From: Streptomyces actuosus
GTDB taxonomy: Bacteria; Actinomycetota; Actinomycetes; Streptomycetales; Streptomycetaceae
Length of the DNA stretch: 64,000 bases
Assembly: GCF_016921115.1 (NCBI RefSeq)
Contig: NZ_JAFFZS010000033.1
Location: 17,432 to 81,431 of the forward strand
Direction of reading: 5' to 3'
The notes beneath the pieces are model-generated. The model was not told where the DNA came from and ran no database searches. It was given only the letters and a program-made list of their open reading frames with translations. Positions 27,655 through 36,206 of this stretch are shown piece by piece (position 1 is the stretch's first letter; every line of letters starts with the position of its first letter). The position numbers were made by a program, and so were the translations under genes.

Positions 27655-28335
27655 ATGTTCAAGCGCGTCACGTCCCGCACGTCCCGTACGTCCCCGCTCC
27701 GCACCCGCGCCGCCGTCCTGGCCGCCGGGCTAGGAGCCTCGGTCGTGCTGGGCTCCGGGGTTGCGGTCGCCGCCGACGCAACGTCCGCCACCAGCGCCGC
27801 CACGGCCGTCGAGGCCCAGGCCGCAGCCCAGGCCAAGGCCGCCAAGGAGGCCGCCGCCGCCAAGGCGGCCGCCGCGAAGAAGGCCGCCGAGGCGAAGAAG
27901 GCCGCCGCCAAGAAGGCGTCCTGGGTCGACCCGGTGAAGCACTACCGGCTGTCGGCGAGCTTCAACCAGGCCGGCGGCATGTGGTCGCACCGCCACTCCG
28001 GCCAGGACTTCGCCGTGCCGAGCGGCACCAACGTCGTCGCCGCGCACGGCGGCACCGTGGTCAAGGCCGGCGGCAACGGTGCCGGCGACGGTCCCGCCTA
28101 CGGCAACGCCATCGTGATCAAGCACGGCAACGGCACCTACTCGCAGTACGCGCACCTGTCGCGCATCGACGTGAAGGTCGGTCAGGTCGTCGCCACCGGC
28201 CAGCACATCGCGCTGTCCGGCAACACCGGCAACTCCAGTGGCCCGCACCTGCACTTCGAGATCCGCAAGACGCCGAACTACGGCTCGGCCATCAACCCCG
28301 TCGCCTTCCTGCGCAGCAAGGGCGTGACCGTCTGA
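27655..28335 (+). CDS. Secreted M23-family peptidoglycan endopeptidase
   Basis: 226 residues. Tat/Sec-like N-terminus with several Arg residues and a hydrophobic core ending VAVAADA (likely cleavage near residue 40), an Ala/Lys-rich spacer (residues ~50-90) that could insert in the wall, then the LytM domain with zinc ligands HSGQDFAVPSG (HxxxD) and HLHFEIRKTP (HxH). Cleaves peptide cross-bridges or stems in the wall. Length is typical of Streptomyces M23 hydrolases. CCTCCTGAGG precedes ATG 27655. Confidence 0.9.
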   Translation: MFKRVTSRTSRTSPLRTRAAVLAAGLGASVVLGSGVAVAADATSATSAATAVEAQAAAQAKAAKEAAAAKAAAAKKAAEAKKAAAKKASWVDPVKHYRLSASFNQAGGMWSHRHSGQDFAVPSGTNVVAAHGGTVVKAGGNGAGDGPAYGNAIVIKHGNGTYSQYAHLSRIDVKVGQVVATGQHIALSGNTGNSSGPHLHFEIRKTPNYGSAINPVAFLRSKGVTV

Positions 28336-28347
28336 CGCTCCGTCGTC

Positions 28348-28938
28348 TCAGGCGCCCTGGTGCGCCTGGGTCACCAGGTCCGTGGCGACCTCCAGGACGG
28401 CCTTGCGCTTCGCCTCGGGGTCGCCCTCCACGTCCTGCATGACGAACATGCCGGCGTGCAGCGTGAACAGGGCGCTGATGCATCGGACCTGGTCGACCAG
28501 TTCGGCATCCGGGTCGATGAGGATGTCGCGCAGGCGCAGCGTGCGGTCCTTGAACATCTCGCCGATGCGCAACTCCCTGATGGTCGCCTGGTTCTCCTGC
28601 ATGAAGCGGAACAACGGGGCGGCTCCGGCCAGGGCCCCGCTGTAGCGGCGCACGATCTCCTGCTTCGTGGCGAGGGTGTGCGGCTGCCGTCCGCCCCACT
28701 CGATGAGGTCCTCGATCGGCTGGGAGAGGTCCTCGAAGATGCTGACGAGGATCTCTTCCTTCGTCTTGAAGTGGTAGTACAGAGCGGCCTTGGTGACGTC
28801 GAGGTGCTCGGCGATCTCACGCAGCGAGGTCTTCTCGTAGCCCTGCTCGGCGAAGAGTTCGAGGGCCACGTCCTGGATGCGCTGGCGGGTGTCCCCGCGG
28901 CGTCGCTGCTGGTGGGTGCCGTCCATGATGCCGCCCAT
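28348..28938 (-). CDS. TetR-family repressor, divergent from MFS exporter
   Basis: 196 residues from ATG 28938 (ATG 28926 is an equally good start). HTH: RIQDVALELFAEQGYEKTSL, REIAEHLDVTKAALYYHF. The ligand domain is helical. Divergent arrangement with a 14-helix drug exporter and a 70-bp symmetric inverted repeat between them strongly suggests it represses both genes and is relieved by an exported compound (inference from the TetR/exporter paradigm). Confidence 0.9.
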   Translation of the reverse strand: MGGIMDGTHQQRRRGDTRQRIQDVALELFAEQGYEKTSLREIAEHLDVTKAALYYHFKTKEEILVSIFEDLSQPIEDLIEWGGRQPHTLATKQEIVRRYSGALAGAAPLFRFMQENQATIRELRIGEMFKDRTLRLRDILIDPDAELVDQVRCISALFTLHAGMFVMQDVEGDPEAKRKAVLEVATDLVTQAHQGA

Positions 28939-28965
28939 CTTTCTACTGCCGCACAGCCTCGGGAA

Positions 28966-29035
28966 ACTTACTTGACGCCCGGCTAGGAGCGCGCCTACCT
29001 TCCAGTGTAGACAACTAGCCGGGCGGCAAGTAAGT
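28966..29035. promoter_or_regulatory. Large inverted-repeat operator of the TetR/MFS pair
   Basis: The 21-bp arm at 28966-28986 is the reverse complement of 29015-29035 at 20 of 21 positions (one mismatch: TTGACG versus TTGCCG), separated by 28 bp. Each arm carries a TTGxCG hexamer that could be the -35 of one divergent promoter: TTGACG (28973-28978) with TACCTT about 18 bp on for the MFS gene. Confidence 0.7.
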
Positions 29036-29056
29036 AGCACTTCCGGGGGAGTGGGA

Positions 29057-30682
29057 ATGATGGCGGACACGCAACAACCGGCGCCGGGCGCGCAACCGGT
29101 GGATTCGGACGTACCGCAGACCGGTCCGGACGCGGGCAGGAAGCCCCGGAGCGTACGGGTCGTGCTGCTCGCCCTGATGATCACCATGATGCTCGCGATG
29201 CTCGACAACATGATCGTGGGCACCGCGATGCCGACGATCGTGGGCGAGCTCGGCGGCCTCGAACACCTCTCCTGGGTCGTGACCGCGTACACCTTGGCCA
29301 CCGCCGCCTCCACCCCCATCTGGGGCAAGCTCGGCGACATGTACGGCCGCAAGGGCTCGTTCATGACGTCGATCGTGATCTTCCTGATCGGCTCCGCGCT
29401 CAGCGGGATGGCCCAGGACATGGGGCAGCTGATCGGTTTCCGCGCGATCCAGGGCCTGGGCGCCGGCGGTCTGATGGTCGGTGTCATGGCGATCATCGGC
29501 GACCTGGTGCCACCCCGCGAGCGCGGCAAGTACCAGGGCATGATGGCCGGCGTCATGGCGCTGGCGATGATCGGCGGCCCGCTGGTCGGCGGCACCATCA
29601 CCGACCACTGGGGCTGGCGCTGGGCCTTCTACATCAACCTGCCGCTCGGCGTCGTGGCGCTCGGCCTGATCAGCGTCGTACTGCATCTGCCGAAGAAGCT
29701 GTCGCGGGCGCGCATCGACTATCTCGGGGCGGGTCTGCTCACCGTCGGCATCACCTCCATCGTGCTGGTGACCACCTGGGGCGGCACCGAGTACGCCTGG
29801 ACGTCCGCGCGGATCATGGAACTCATCGGCATCGGCGTCGCCGCGCTGATCGGGTTCGTGTTCTGGCAGACCAAGGCCGCCGAGCCGGTCGTGCCGCTGC
29901 ACATCTTCCGCAGCGGCAACTTCACGCTGATGTCCGTCATCGGCTTCATCACCGGCTTCGCGATGTTCGGTGCCACACTCTTCCTGCCGCTGTACCAGCA
30001 GGCCGTGCAGGGAGCGTCCGCGACCAACTCCGGACTGCTGCTCCTGCCGATGCTCGGCGCGATGCTCGTGACCTCGATGGTCGCCGGGCGGGTCACCACC
30101 AACACCGGACGCTACAAGGTCTTCCCGATCGTCGGCGGTGTGCTGATGGTCGTCGGCCTGTACCTGCTGTCGACGATGGACACCGAGACGACCCGCTTCA
30201 CCTCGGGCCTCTACATGGCCGTCCTCGGCGCGGGCATGGGGTGCCTGATGCAGATCACCATGCTGGTGGCGCAGAACAGCGTGAGCATGAAGGACATGGG
30301 CGTCGCGTCCTCCTCCACCACCCTGTTCCGCACGCTCGGCTCCTCCTTCGGCGTCGCGATCATGGGCGCGCTGTTCAACCACCGGGTCCAGGACGTCATG
30401 TCCGCGCGGGCCGGCGCGCTCGGATCGAAGATCACCGAGCATTCCGCGCAGCTGGACGCGGCCAGCCTCGCCAAGCTGCCGGCCGCGGCACGGGAGGCCT
30501 ACCAGCACGCGGTGTCCTCCGGAACGCACAGCGCGTTCCTGCTGGGTGCGGCGGTCGCCGTGATCGTCCTGGTCTCCTCGCTGTTCGTGAAGGAGGTCCC
30601 GCTCAAGGGTGCGGGACCGGTCGAGGACGAGGCCGGCCAGGATGCTGCCGGCGCGCAGGCGCCGGTCGTCGAGGCGGTGTGA
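29057..30682 (+). CDS. MFS multidrug exporter, DHA2/EmrB type (14 TM)
   Basis: 541 residues. Proton-driven exporter with VLLALMITMMLAMLDNMIVG (TM1 with the DN pair typical of DHA2), WVVTAYTLATAASTPIWGKL then GDMYGRKG (motif A), and GPLVGGTITDHWGWRWAF (motif C and the following loop). Fourteen hydrophobic segments fit the family. ATG 29057 was chosen, with GGGGGAG upstream; ATG 29060 and GTG 29051 are close alternatives. Regulated by the divergent TetR gene by inference; substrate unknown. Confidence 0.9.
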   Translation: MMADTQQPAPGAQPVDSDVPQTGPDAGRKPRSVRVVLLALMITMMLAMLDNMIVGTAMPTIVGELGGLEHLSWVVTAYTLATAASTPIWGKLGDMYGRKGSFMTSIVIFLIGSALSGMAQDMGQLIGFRAIQGLGAGGLMVGVMAIIGDLVPPRERGKYQGMMAGVMALAMIGGPLVGGTITDHWGWRWAFYINLPLGVVALGLISVVLHLPKKLSRARIDYLGAGLLTVGITSIVLVTTWGGTEYAWTSARIMELIGIGVAALIGFVFWQTKAAEPVVPLHIFRSGNFTLMSVIGFITGFAMFGATLFLPLYQQAVQGASATNSGLLLLPMLGAMLVTSMVAGRVTTNTGRYKVFPIVGGVLMVVGLYLLSTMDTETTRFTSGLYMAVLGAGMGCLMQITMLVAQNSVSMKDMGVASSSTTLFRTLGSSFGVAIMGALFNHRVQDVMSARAGALGSKITEHSAQLDAASLAKLPAAAREAYQHAVSSGTHSAFLLGAAVAVIVLVSSLFVKEVPLKGAGPVEDEAGQDAAGAQAPVVEAV

Positions 30683-30780
30683 GCCGCGCGGCCACTTTCG
30701 CCGTCACGGCGTCGCACCCGCCGACAGGGTGCCGCTGAGCCACTGAGTCACAGAGCGGCCGAGGTATCGAGTCGCTGTGC

Positions 30781-30838
30781 CGAAGGCCCCCGGGCGGAGA
30801 GCGCTTGAGTTCCAGCGATCATCGCCCGGGGGCCTTCG
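30781..30838 (+). terminator. Inverted repeat downstream of the MFS gene
   Basis: CGAAGGCCCCCGGGCG (30781-30796) and its exact complement CGCCCGGGGGCCTTCG (30823-30838) flank a 26-nt loop. A perfect 16-bp stem about 100 bp past the stop. Confidence 0.6.
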
Positions 30839-31040
30839 CCCTGCCCGCGCCCGCTCGCCCGGGGCGTCCGCCACGACACCGGTGAGGTGCGGGGCGCGCG
30901 GGCGTCCGCCGAGCGGACCGAGCGCCGGGTGCCGGCCCGGGTGGCGTCAGAACCCGGACGTGCCGGTGCCCGGGAGCACGGCATGGCGCGGCTTCCCGTG
31001 TCGGCCCGGCGGTGTCAGCGCCCAGTGCCACCATCGACGG

Positions 31041-31506
31041 ATGGACACGATGCGGCAGCTGCGGCTGTCCCAGGACGCGATGGACCGCGACCGGGCCGAC
31101 CCGGAGCTGAACCTGGACGCGGTGGCCGCGCACGCCGGGCACTCGCGCTACCACTTCGTCCGGGCCTTCGGACAGGTCTGCGGCCTCACTCCCGGCCGGT
31201 ACCTGACGCACCGCCGCAGCGAGCGTGCCGAGCAACTGCTGCGCGCCGCCCAACCTCACCGTGACGGAGATCTGCCACCTGGTCGGCTTCAGCAGCCGCG
31301 GCATCTTCTCGGCCCGCTTCGAGGCCCACACGGGCCCCAGCCCGACCGCCTGCCGGGTCCAGCACGTCGGCCGCGGCGCCTCCTCGATCTCCGGCTGCCA
31401 CGCGACGCTCCTCCACCCGTCCGCGGCGCGCCCCGCACGGCACCGTCCGCGGGCCCGCGCCACCGCAGTTCGCGGGCCCCGCACGCCCGTCGTCCGGAGG
31501 TCCTGA
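31041..31506 (+). pseudogene. AraC-family regulator broken by a +1 frameshift
   Basis: Reading from ATG 31041 gives an AraC HTH start (LNLDAVAAHAGHSRYHFVRA, FGQVCGLTPGRYLTHRRSER, AEQLLRAA) that turns into nonsense after about 31250. The next frame continues the family exactly (NLTVTEICHLVGFSSRGIFS, ARFEAHTGPSPTACR) to a TGA at 31504-31506. Deleting one C in the GCCGCCCAACC run near 31248-31252 restores one ~155-residue protein. Could be a true pseudogene, a sequencing error, or programmed slippage; the run is too short for the last. Confidence 0.75.
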
Positions 31507-31527
31507 TCCGCCGTCGGCCCCGTGTGC

Positions 31528-32871
31528 CTACGGCAGCATCGGGTAGCTGCCGGTGTTGGTGGGGGCGTGTTCGGGCAGCCACAGGACGGCGACCGCGCCC
31601 TCTGCCGGTATGTGCGGGGGCGTGCCCGCGGGCCGGATGTTGCGGAACGTCAGACGGGCTCCCAGCACCCGGGCCTGGCCGGCGGCGATGGTCAGGCCGA
31701 GCCCGTGTCCGTGTCCCGCTCGGTCGCTGCTGCCGGTGCGGAAGCGGCTCGGCCCCTCGGCGAGCAACTCCTCCGGGAAACCGGGCCCGTGGTCGCGGAC
31801 CCGGACGACACGCCCCTCGACGGTGACCTCGATGGGCGGCTCGCCGTGCCGGGCGGCGTTGGCCAGCAGGTTGAACAGCACGCGCTCCAGCCGGCGCGGG
31901 TCGGTGGTGACCTCCGACTCGTGCACCACCCGCACCTCGACGGCCGGGTCCTTCGCCGCCACCCGCCGTGTGACGAACTCGCCCAGCATGATGTCCTGAA
32001 GTTCCGCCCGCTCCGAGGCGCCGTCGAGCCGGGCCACCTCCAGCACGTCCTCGACGAGGGTGCGCATCGCCTTGGCCCGGTCCAGGACCAGCTCCGTCGG
32101 CCGTCCCGGCGGGAGCAACTCCGCCGCGGTCAGCAGTCCCGTCACCGGGGTGCGGAGTTCGTGCGCGATGTCGGCGGTGACCCGGCGCTCCGCCTCCAGC
32201 CGCTGCTGGAGCGCGTCGGCCATCGCGTCCACCGCGCTGGCCAGGTCGTAGGTCTCGTCCCGCACGACCCCGCCGATGGCGTCGCGCACCCGCACGTCCG
32301 TCTCGCCGTTGGCGACCTGGTTGGCGGCGGCAGCGGCCTTGCTCAGCCGGCGCGAGAGCTGCCCCCCGATCAGGACGCCCAGAGCGCTGCCCCCGACGAC
32401 GACCGCGATGGACCCGATGACCAGGGCCCGGTCGAGGTCCTTGAGGATGTCGGTGCTGCGGTCGGTGATCCCGGTGTGGAGCGACAGCACGTGACCGTCC
32501 TTGACCGGCACGGCCGCCCAGATGTCCGGGCCGCCGCCCCTGCGGTCGGAGACGAAGGTGGCCCGGCGGCCGTCCTCGACCTTCTGGTGCAGCTCCTGCG
32601 GCAGCCGCGGGTCGTCCATCTTGATGTTCGGGAAGTTGGGCCGGCCGGACAGCTCGTAGTTGCGCTGGGCGGTCTGCATGCGTTCGTCCGCGAGGTCACG
32701 CGCGTTGTCCAGCATCGACACCCGCGCGGCGTTGTGCACGACCAGGCTGAGCACGATCGTCACCAGCGCGCCGACCAGCGCGATGGCCGCGCTGAGCTTC
32801 CATCTCAGGCCCGTGCGGATGCCCGCGCGCTGCACACGCGCCGGGACCGGACGCCGGAAGTACCCCCGCAT
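31528..32871 (-). CDS. cseC: Envelope-stress sensor histidine kinase CseC
   Basis: 447 residues. TM1 (LSAAIALVGALVTIVLSLVV), an extracytoplasmic sensor of ~100 residues, TM2 (LVIGSIAVVVGGSALGVLIG), HAMP, then the phospho-acceptor box VTADIAHELRTPVTGLL, LFNLLANAARHGEPP (N), VRDHGPGF and GHGLGLTIAAGQARVLGA (G boxes). In S. coelicolor CseC senses peptidoglycan damage and phosphorylates CseB, which turns on sigE. ATG 32871 follows GGGCGGGCGG; the frame is open far upstream but that part is the intergenic repeat and the cseB antiparallel frame. It starts 17 bp after cseB ends. Confidence 0.92.
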   Translation of the reverse strand: MRGYFRRPVPARVQRAGIRTGLRWKLSAAIALVGALVTIVLSLVVHNAARVSMLDNARDLADERMQTAQRNYELSGRPNFPNIKMDDPRLPQELHQKVEDGRRATFVSDRRGGGPDIWAAVPVKDGHVLSLHTGITDRSTDILKDLDRALVIGSIAVVVGGSALGVLIGGQLSRRLSKAAAAANQVANGETDVRVRDAIGGVVRDETYDLASAVDAMADALQQRLEAERRVTADIAHELRTPVTGLLTAAELLPPGRPTELVLDRAKAMRTLVEDVLEVARLDGASERAELQDIMLGEFVTRRVAAKDPAVEVRVVHESEVTTDPRRLERVLFNLLANAARHGEPPIEVTVEGRVVRVRDHGPGFPEELLAEGPSRFRTGSSDRAGHGHGLGLTIAAGQARVLGARLTFRNIRPAGTPPHIPAEGAVAVLWLPEHAPTNTGSYPMLP

Positions 32872-32888
32872 GTCGCCGCCCGCCCCGC

Positions 32889-33593
32889 TCAGGCCTTGAG
32901 CTTGTAGCCGAAGCCGCGAACCGTCTCGATGCGGTCCTGGCCGATCTTGGTGCGCAGCCGCTGCACATGGACGTCGACGACGCGGGTGTCCCCGCCCCAG
33001 CCGTACTCCCACACCCGCTCCAGGAGCTTGTCGCGGGAGAGCACGGTCCCCGGCGCCGAGGAGAACTCCAGAAGCAGGCGCATCTCGGTGGGCGTCAGCG
33101 CCACCGGCTGCCCGGCACGGCGCACCTCCATGCCCTCGGTGTCGATCTCCAGGTCTCCGAAGGCCAGCGTCCCGTCCGTGTCGGAGGGGGCCGCCTCCTC
33201 CGCGCGGTCGCCGCCTCCGGCATGGCCGAAGCGGCGCAGCACCGCCCGGATACGGGCGACGAGGACGGCGCCGTCGAACGGCTTGGTCACATAGTCGTCG
33301 GCGCCCGCCTCCAGGCCGAGGACGACGTCGATGGAGTCTGCACGCGCGGACAGCATGATCACCGGGACCGTGGACTCGTCCCGGATGCGCCGGCACAGGC
33401 TCACGCCGTCCAGGCCGGGGACCATCACGTCCAGCAGGGCGATGTCGGGGCGGTTCGCCCGGAACGCCTCCAGGCCGGACAACCCGTCGGGCATGGCGGT
33501 CACCGCGAAGCCGTCCCGCTCCAGGGCGAGCTGTGTGGCCTCGCGGATGACGTCGTCGTCCTCGACGAACAGGACGTGGGTCTGCTCTGCCAT
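32889..33593 (-). CDS. cseB: Envelope-stress response regulator CseB
   Basis: 234 residues. OmpR/PhoB type: receiver with VLFVEDDDVIREATQLAL, DIALLDVMVPGLDGVSL (phospho-acceptor Asp) and DYVTKPFDGAVLVARI, then a winged helix (PTEMRLLLEFSSAPGTVLSR, DTRVVDVHVQRLRTKIG, VRGFGYKL). Activates the sigE promoter in S. coelicolor. An Asp/Glu/Ala linker of ~20 residues joins the domains. It is separated from cseA by 239 bp that include a tandem repeat array. Confidence 0.94.
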   Translation of the reverse strand: MAEQTHVLFVEDDDVIREATQLALERDGFAVTAMPDGLSGLEAFRANRPDIALLDVMVPGLDGVSLCRRIRDESTVPVIMLSARADSIDVVLGLEAGADDYVTKPFDGAVLVARIRAVLRRFGHAGGGDRAEEAAPSDTDGTLAFGDLEIDTEGMEVRRAGQPVALTPTEMRLLLEFSSAPGTVLSRDKLLERVWEYGWGGDTRVVDVHVQRLRTKIGQDRIETVRGFGYKLKA

Positions 33594-33670
33594 CCGGTGC
33601 TCTCAGTCCTCGTGTCGGTCTCGTGCGGGCTGTGCCGGCTCTGCCTGTGCCTTTGCGCCCGCGCCTGCTT

Positions 33671-33750
33671 GTGCCTGCCTGCGCCTGTGCCTGCCTGCGC
33701 CTGTGCCTGTCTGTGCCTGTCTGCGCCTGTCTGCGCCTGCGCCTGTCTGC
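33671..33750. repeat. GCCTG-based tandem repeat array between cseA and cseB
   Basis: A 16-bp unit TGCCTGCCTGCGCCTG occurs twice exactly (33671-33686, 33687-33702), followed by a degenerate copy to 33718 and then 10-bp units TCTGCGCCTG. Looser repeats extend back to about 33640. Non-coding, inside the sigE operon. Confidence 0.9.
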
Positions 33751-33832
33751 GTCGGCGTCTGTTCGTGTGCTGCCTTCACTCGTACATCGGATCGAGTGGC
33801 CCGTTCGGTTCACGCAGACGGAGAAGAAGTCC

Positions 33833-34486
33833 TCAACCGCTCTCGGACGCCGCCGCCCCGCCCGAGCCGACGGCCGTGCTGTACTCCGTGCGGTGCAGGT
33901 CCCGCTCGACGAAGCGACCGGCGATCCAGGAGTACGTGATCACGACCTCGCCGGACGGACTCGAGACCGGGTCGTTCTTCTCGTACACCTGCTTGGTCAC
34001 CACCAGGTCGCCGCGGTCGATCTCCGCGTAGACCGGGGACTCCTCGGCCGTGAACACGTTCGCATAGGCGCCGTCCTGCTCGTGGTACACGTAGGACCCG
34101 ACGCCCACGGCGTCTCCGCAGGTCAGCACATTCACCACGACGTCCTCGGCCGATCCGCCGGTGAGGTCGCCGTACGACACGTCCACCGGGTACTCGTCGC
34201 CGACGCAGGGCTGGAGGTCCTGCTTGACGGAGGGCGACACCTGCGGGTCCTCCTTGACGAGCTGCACCGGGTCCACCCGCGGCCGGCTCGCCGACGGCCC
34301 GGACGACGGTGTGGACGCCGCGCCCACGACCGAGTCCGCGTGTGCGGGGCCCTCGTCCCGCGCGCCGGTCCCGCCGGTGGAGCAGGCGGACACCAAAAGG
34401 GCGACGGCGGCGAGCGCGGCCACCGCCGCGATCGCCGCCTGGTAGGTCCGGGCCGGGGTGGGCCCCGCGCCGCTCAGGCCGCGCAA
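33833..34486 (-). CDS. cseA: Lipoprotein CseA, modulator of the SigE system
   Basis: 217 residues. N-terminal hydrophobic stretch and lipobox LLVSACSTGG (Cys at ~35) predict a lipoprotein on the outer face of the membrane. The mature domain follows a Ser/Pro linker and has CGDAVGVGSYVYHEQDG. In S. coelicolor loss of CseA raises sigE expression, so it dampens signalling. The best start is TTG 34486, which overlaps sigE by 13 bp; no ATG/GTG with a usable n-region was found. Start is uncertain, identity is supported by position and lipobox. Confidence 0.88.
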   Translation of the reverse strand: MRGLSGAGPTPARTYQAAIAAVAALAAVALLVSACSTGGTGARDEGPAHADSVVGAASTPSSGPSASRPRVDPVQLVKEDPQVSPSVKQDLQPCVGDEYPVDVSYGDLTGGSAEDVVVNVLTCGDAVGVGSYVYHEQDGAYANVFTAEESPVYAEIDRGDLVVTKQVYEKNDPVSSPSGEVVITYSWIAGRFVERDLHRTEYSTAVGSGGAAASESG

Positions 34487-35013
34487 CGCTCCTGCTCCTC
34501 ACGCTCCAGCGCACGCGAGTCGAGATCGCGCGCCTGCAACTCCTCGCGGAGCCGGGCGAGCGCACGGTGCAGCGTGCTCTTGACCGTTCCGGCCGACATG
34601 CCGAGGGCCGCGGCCGTCTCCTCCGTGGACATCTGCTCCCAGTGTCGCAGCACGACCACACTGCGCTGCTTCGGGGCGAGCACCTTCATGACGTCCATCA
34701 GCAGGGCGCGGTCGGCGTGCTGCTCGGTGGCATCGTCGACGCAGGCGTCCGGGAGCTGCTCGGTGGGCACTTCCTCCAGCTTGCGCGCCCGCCACCACTC
34801 CGTCCGCGTGTTGATCATCACCCGGCGCAGGTAGGCGTCCGCGAGCCGCTTGTCGGCGATGCCGTCCCAGCGGTGGTACGTCCGCACCAGGGCGGTCTGC
34901 AGCAGGTCCTGGGCGTCGACCGGGTCCGGGACCAGCCGACGGGCGCTGCGCAGCAGCGCGTCCTGCCGGGTGCGGACGTACTCCTCGAATTCGAGCACCT
35001 CTCCCTGCGCCAT
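34474..35013 (-). CDS. sigE: ECF sigma factor SigE (cell-envelope stress)
   Basis: 179 residues from ATG 35013, with GGAGGCGG upstream. Region 2: FEEYVRTRQDALLRSARRLV, QDLLQTALVRTYHRWD; region 4: QRSVVVLRHWEQMSTEETAA, MSAGTVKSTLHRALARLREE. No anti-sigma gene follows; control is by the CseB/CseC two-component system encoded downstream, as known for S. coelicolor. Directs cell-wall homeostasis genes. The promoter should lie in the 250 bp before 35013; TAGCTT on the minus strand near 35126 is one possible -10 with no good -35. Confidence 0.95.
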   Translation of the reverse strand: MAQGEVLEFEEYVRTRQDALLRSARRLVPDPVDAQDLLQTALVRTYHRWDGIADKRLADAYLRRVMINTRTEWWRARKLEEVPTEQLPDACVDDATEQHADRALLMDVMKVLAPKQRSVVVLRHWEQMSTEETAAALGMSAGTVKSTLHRALARLREELQARDLDSRALEREEQERCAA

Positions 35014-35264
35014 GATCAACCGCCTCCGATTCCCCGCTTTTTCCCCGTTTCCCGACGAACCTGCCGCCGTCGGGATTCACTGCCTGTGGTCTGTAGCCGT
35101 CCCGGTCTCCCGGGTGCGCAATCGAAGCTACGGAGGCGTTGTCACGGCGTTGTCCGAGGAAGCACGCGGCTAGCAATCGGCTGTCCGTCGGTTGTGTAAC
35201 GGAAGGAGGAACCGGGCATACAGGCCGGTTGTTTGGTGGCGCTATGGGGTGTTGTACCGGTTGG

Positions 35265-36206
35265 TCAGGTCAGCGGCAGCCGATACAGGCCGCCCGGCAG
35301 AGGCTCCACCAGGCCGTCGGCGACGAGACCGTCCAAGGCACGCGCACGTTGCACCGGTTCGTGCCAGACGCGATCGAGGTCGGCCTGCGGCACGGGCCCG
35401 TGCGCCTCGCGCAGCACGGCGAGCAGCTTCCCGCGGACCTGCCGGTCCGTGCCGGCGTACGTCTGCCCGCGCCGCGGCGGTCCGTCGTGCTCCGGCTTGC
35501 CCGCCTGCCGCCACGCGCACTGCGACGCGATGGGGCAGCGGTGGCAGCTCTCGTTCTTCGCCGTGCACACCAGCGCCCCGAGCTCCATCGACGCGGCGGC
35601 CCAGCGGGCCGCGGTCCGCTCGTCCTGCGGCAGCAGGGCGCGGGCCAGCCTGCGCTCGGCCGCGGTGGTGGCGTTCGGCGGGTACTGCACACCGGTGACC
35701 GCGCGGGCGAAGACCCGGCGGACGTTCGTGTCGAGCACGGCGTGCCGCTGCCCGTGGGCGAAGGACGCCACCGCCGCCGCGGTGTACTCACCGATGCCGG
35801 GGAGCGCGAGCAGCTGGGCGTGGTCGGACGGCACGTCTCCACCGTGCCGTTCCGTTATGGCGACCGCGGCGCCGTGCAGGCGCAGGGCGCGGCGCGGGTA
35901 GCCGAGTCGGCCCCAGGCGCGCACCGCCTCGCCGGGCGCCTCCCCGGCCAGGTCGGCGGGGCGGGGCCAGCGGGCCAGCCACTGCTCGTAGACCGGCAGG
36001 ACGCGGCTGACCGGGGTCTGCTGGAGCATGAACTCGCTGACCATCACACCCCAGGCGCCCGCTTCCGGGCGCCGCCAGGGCAGATCGCGCGCGTGCTCGT
36101 CGAACCAGGCGACGACGGGGGAGTGGAGGGGCTCGCCGAGGACGCCTTCGGAGTCGGAGCCGGCGGGGCCGCTGGTGCTGTGCGGGAGCTTCGTGGGCGC
36201 AGTCAT
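35265..36206 (-). CDS. mutY: A/G-specific adenine DNA glycosylase
   Basis: 313 residues. Removes adenine mispaired with 8-oxoguanine. PLPWRR-like DLPWRRPEAGAWGVMVSEFM with catalytic-Glu context EFMLQQTPVSRV, HhH LLALPGIGEYTAAAVASFA, LDTNVRRVFAR (catalytic Asp), and the 4Fe-4S ligands CTAKNESCHRCPIASQC (C-x6-C-x2-C-x5-C). The family's C-terminal NUDIX-like domain is absent; the short C-terminus is a winged-helix-like stretch instead, as in other actinobacterial MutY. ATG 36206 chosen as the first Met near the conserved start. Confidence 0.93.
   Translation of the reverse strand: MTAPTKLPHSTSGPAGSDSEGVLGEPLHSPVVAWFDEHARDLPWRRPEAGAWGVMVSEFMLQQTPVSRVLPVYEQWLARWPRPADLAGEAPGEAVRAWGRLGYPRRALRLHGAAVAITERHGGDVPSDHAQLLALPGIGEYTAAAVASFAHGQRHAVLDTNVRRVFARAVTGVQYPPNATTAAERRLARALLPQDERTAARWAAASMELGALVCTAKNESCHRCPIASQCAWRQAGKPEHDGPPRRGQTYAGTDRQVRGKLLAVLREAHGPVPQADLDRVWHEPVQRARALDGLVADGLVEPLPGGLYRLPLT

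Noticed and set aside
33640..33750. CRISPR array or coding repeat between cseA and cseB
   Set aside because: Short GCCTG units in direct tandem with no spacers; no start codon or conserved peptide.
32872..33813. Upstream extension of cseC through cseB and the repeat array
   Set aside because: The frame is open only because of low stop-codon density; cseB is certain in another frame and the extension is repeat-derived Arg/Gln.
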